A DNA stretch of 6,111 nt from assembly GCA_937127195.1 (NCBI GenBank), contig CAKZLT010000181.1, positions 1 through 6,111 of the forward strand, in the 5' to 3' direction. How positions within the stretch are numbered: the first letter of the stretch is position 1; each line of letters starts with the position of its first letter. Shown piece by piece: positions 5,807-6,111 of this stretch. Both the position numbers and the translations under genes were made by a program. The notes under the pieces were generated by a model. It was given only the letters and a program-made list of their open reading frames with translations. It searched no databases and was not told the origin of the DNA. The stretch is from an uncultured Saprospiraceae bacterium (lineage in GTDB: Bacteria > Bacteroidota > Bacteroidia > Chitinophagales > Saprospiraceae).

Positions 5807-5974
5807 GAAACGATTCTCGATGTTAATATCACAATTGAATTAGAAAATGGAGAACGTTTGCCATTATCTAAAGACTTTGAAAAACTAGAATATTGGGATT
5901 ATTATGAGCAATATGATGACCAGCATATTATTCGTATATACAAACTTAGTTTATCTGATGAAGATTTAGAGTAA
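5807..5974 (+). pseudogene. Orphaned 3' part of the interrupted lipoprotein gene
   Basis: The frame reads ETILDVNITIELENGERLPLS, continues through an acidic, Tyr-rich stretch (WDYYEQYDDQ) and ends KLSLSDEDLE with TAA at 5972-5974. It has 55 codons with clearly protein-like composition but no in-frame ATG, so it is unlikely to be translated by itself. It is in frame with the 5' part once the element and one TTTAAT are removed, making residues 80-134 of the original protein. It is followed by a terminator, as expected for the true end of this gene. Confidence 0.85.
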
Positions 5975-5980
5975 AATTGA

Positions 5981-6017
5981 AAAAGCGGTTAAAATATTGA
6001 TTTTAACCGCTTTTTTT
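5981..6017 (+). terminator. Intrinsic terminator of the lipoprotein gene
   Basis: A perfect 15-bp stem, AAAAGCGGTTAAAAT (5981-5995) with ATTTTAACCGCTTTT (6000-6014), has a 4-base loop and runs into T at 6011-6017. It starts 6 bases after the pseudogene stop. A-richness on the left side means it may also work on the minus strand for the convergent gene, whose stop codon (6016-6018) overlaps the T-run. Confidence 0.85.
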
Positions 6018-6111
6018 ACAACACCGCTTCCTTAATCTCCTCCAACAACAATTCAGCGTGTCGAACCTTATTAACACCTTTTTTCACTCGAATAAAATGA
6101 TTATTCGATTT
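6016..6111 (-). CDS. 3' end of an unidentified gene
   Basis: Only the last 31 codons are in the window, ending GVNKVRHAELLLEEIKEAVL with TAA at 6016-6018. The composition (Lys, Glu, Leu, Val) and predicted amphipathic helix look like a real protein C-terminus, and the convergent placement against a shared terminator supports a gene. The fragment is too short for me to name a family. Confidence 0.6.
   Translation of the reverse strand, partial: KSNNHFIRVKKGVNKVRHAELLLEEIKEAVL

Noticed and set aside
5805..5843. Short plus-strand ORF MKRFSMLISQLN after the inserted element
   Set aside because: It is out of frame with the lipoprotein remnant and ends after 12 codons. The other frame joins perfectly to the upstream half.

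Overview
The window looks like part of a chromosome from a low-GC member of the Bacteroidota. One gene carries a type IX secretion (T9SS) C-terminal sorting domain. Start codons are preceded by A-rich leaders rather than Shine-Dalgarno sequences. At least two upstream regions carry a match to the Bacteroidota -7 promoter element TAnnTTTG. Family or genus cannot be fixed from this window.

Layout. Bases 1-2011 hold the proteolysis pair on the minus strand: clpP (1307-2011) followed by clpX (988 down to the window edge, 3' end missing). Between them lie 318 bases with a 24-bp perfect hairpin made of degenerate GAATGTT units and an AT-rich inverted repeat. Bases 2012-2496 are a 485-base AT-rich gap with a candidate clpP promoter and a tiny plus-strand ORF that reads like a bare lipoprotein signal peptide. 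Bases 2497-3461 hold a minus-strand pair joined by a 1-base stop/start overlap: a small protein with a TonB C-terminal-like domain, then a DinB-fold protein. Upstream is a 506-aa secreted T9SS cargo protein (3670-5190, minus) with its own terminator hairpin.

The plus-strand stretch 5294-5974 is the most notable part. It is a small lipoprotein gene split by a 270-bp non-coding element (5531-5800). The element has imperfect terminal inverted repeats starting TTGTA, internal inverted repeats and a 6-bp target duplication TTTAAT. Removing the element and one duplicate restores a single in-frame 134-aa ORF. A strong hairpin terminator (5981-6017) follows, and the last 96 bases are the 3' end of a convergent minus-strand gene that I do not recognise.

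ClpP and ClpX act together as the ATP-dependent ClpXP protease. The secreted protein and the lipoprotein diverge from a shared 103-base intergenic region, and both carry export signals. I see no CRISPR array, rRNA or tRNA, and no complete new defence or metabolic system.
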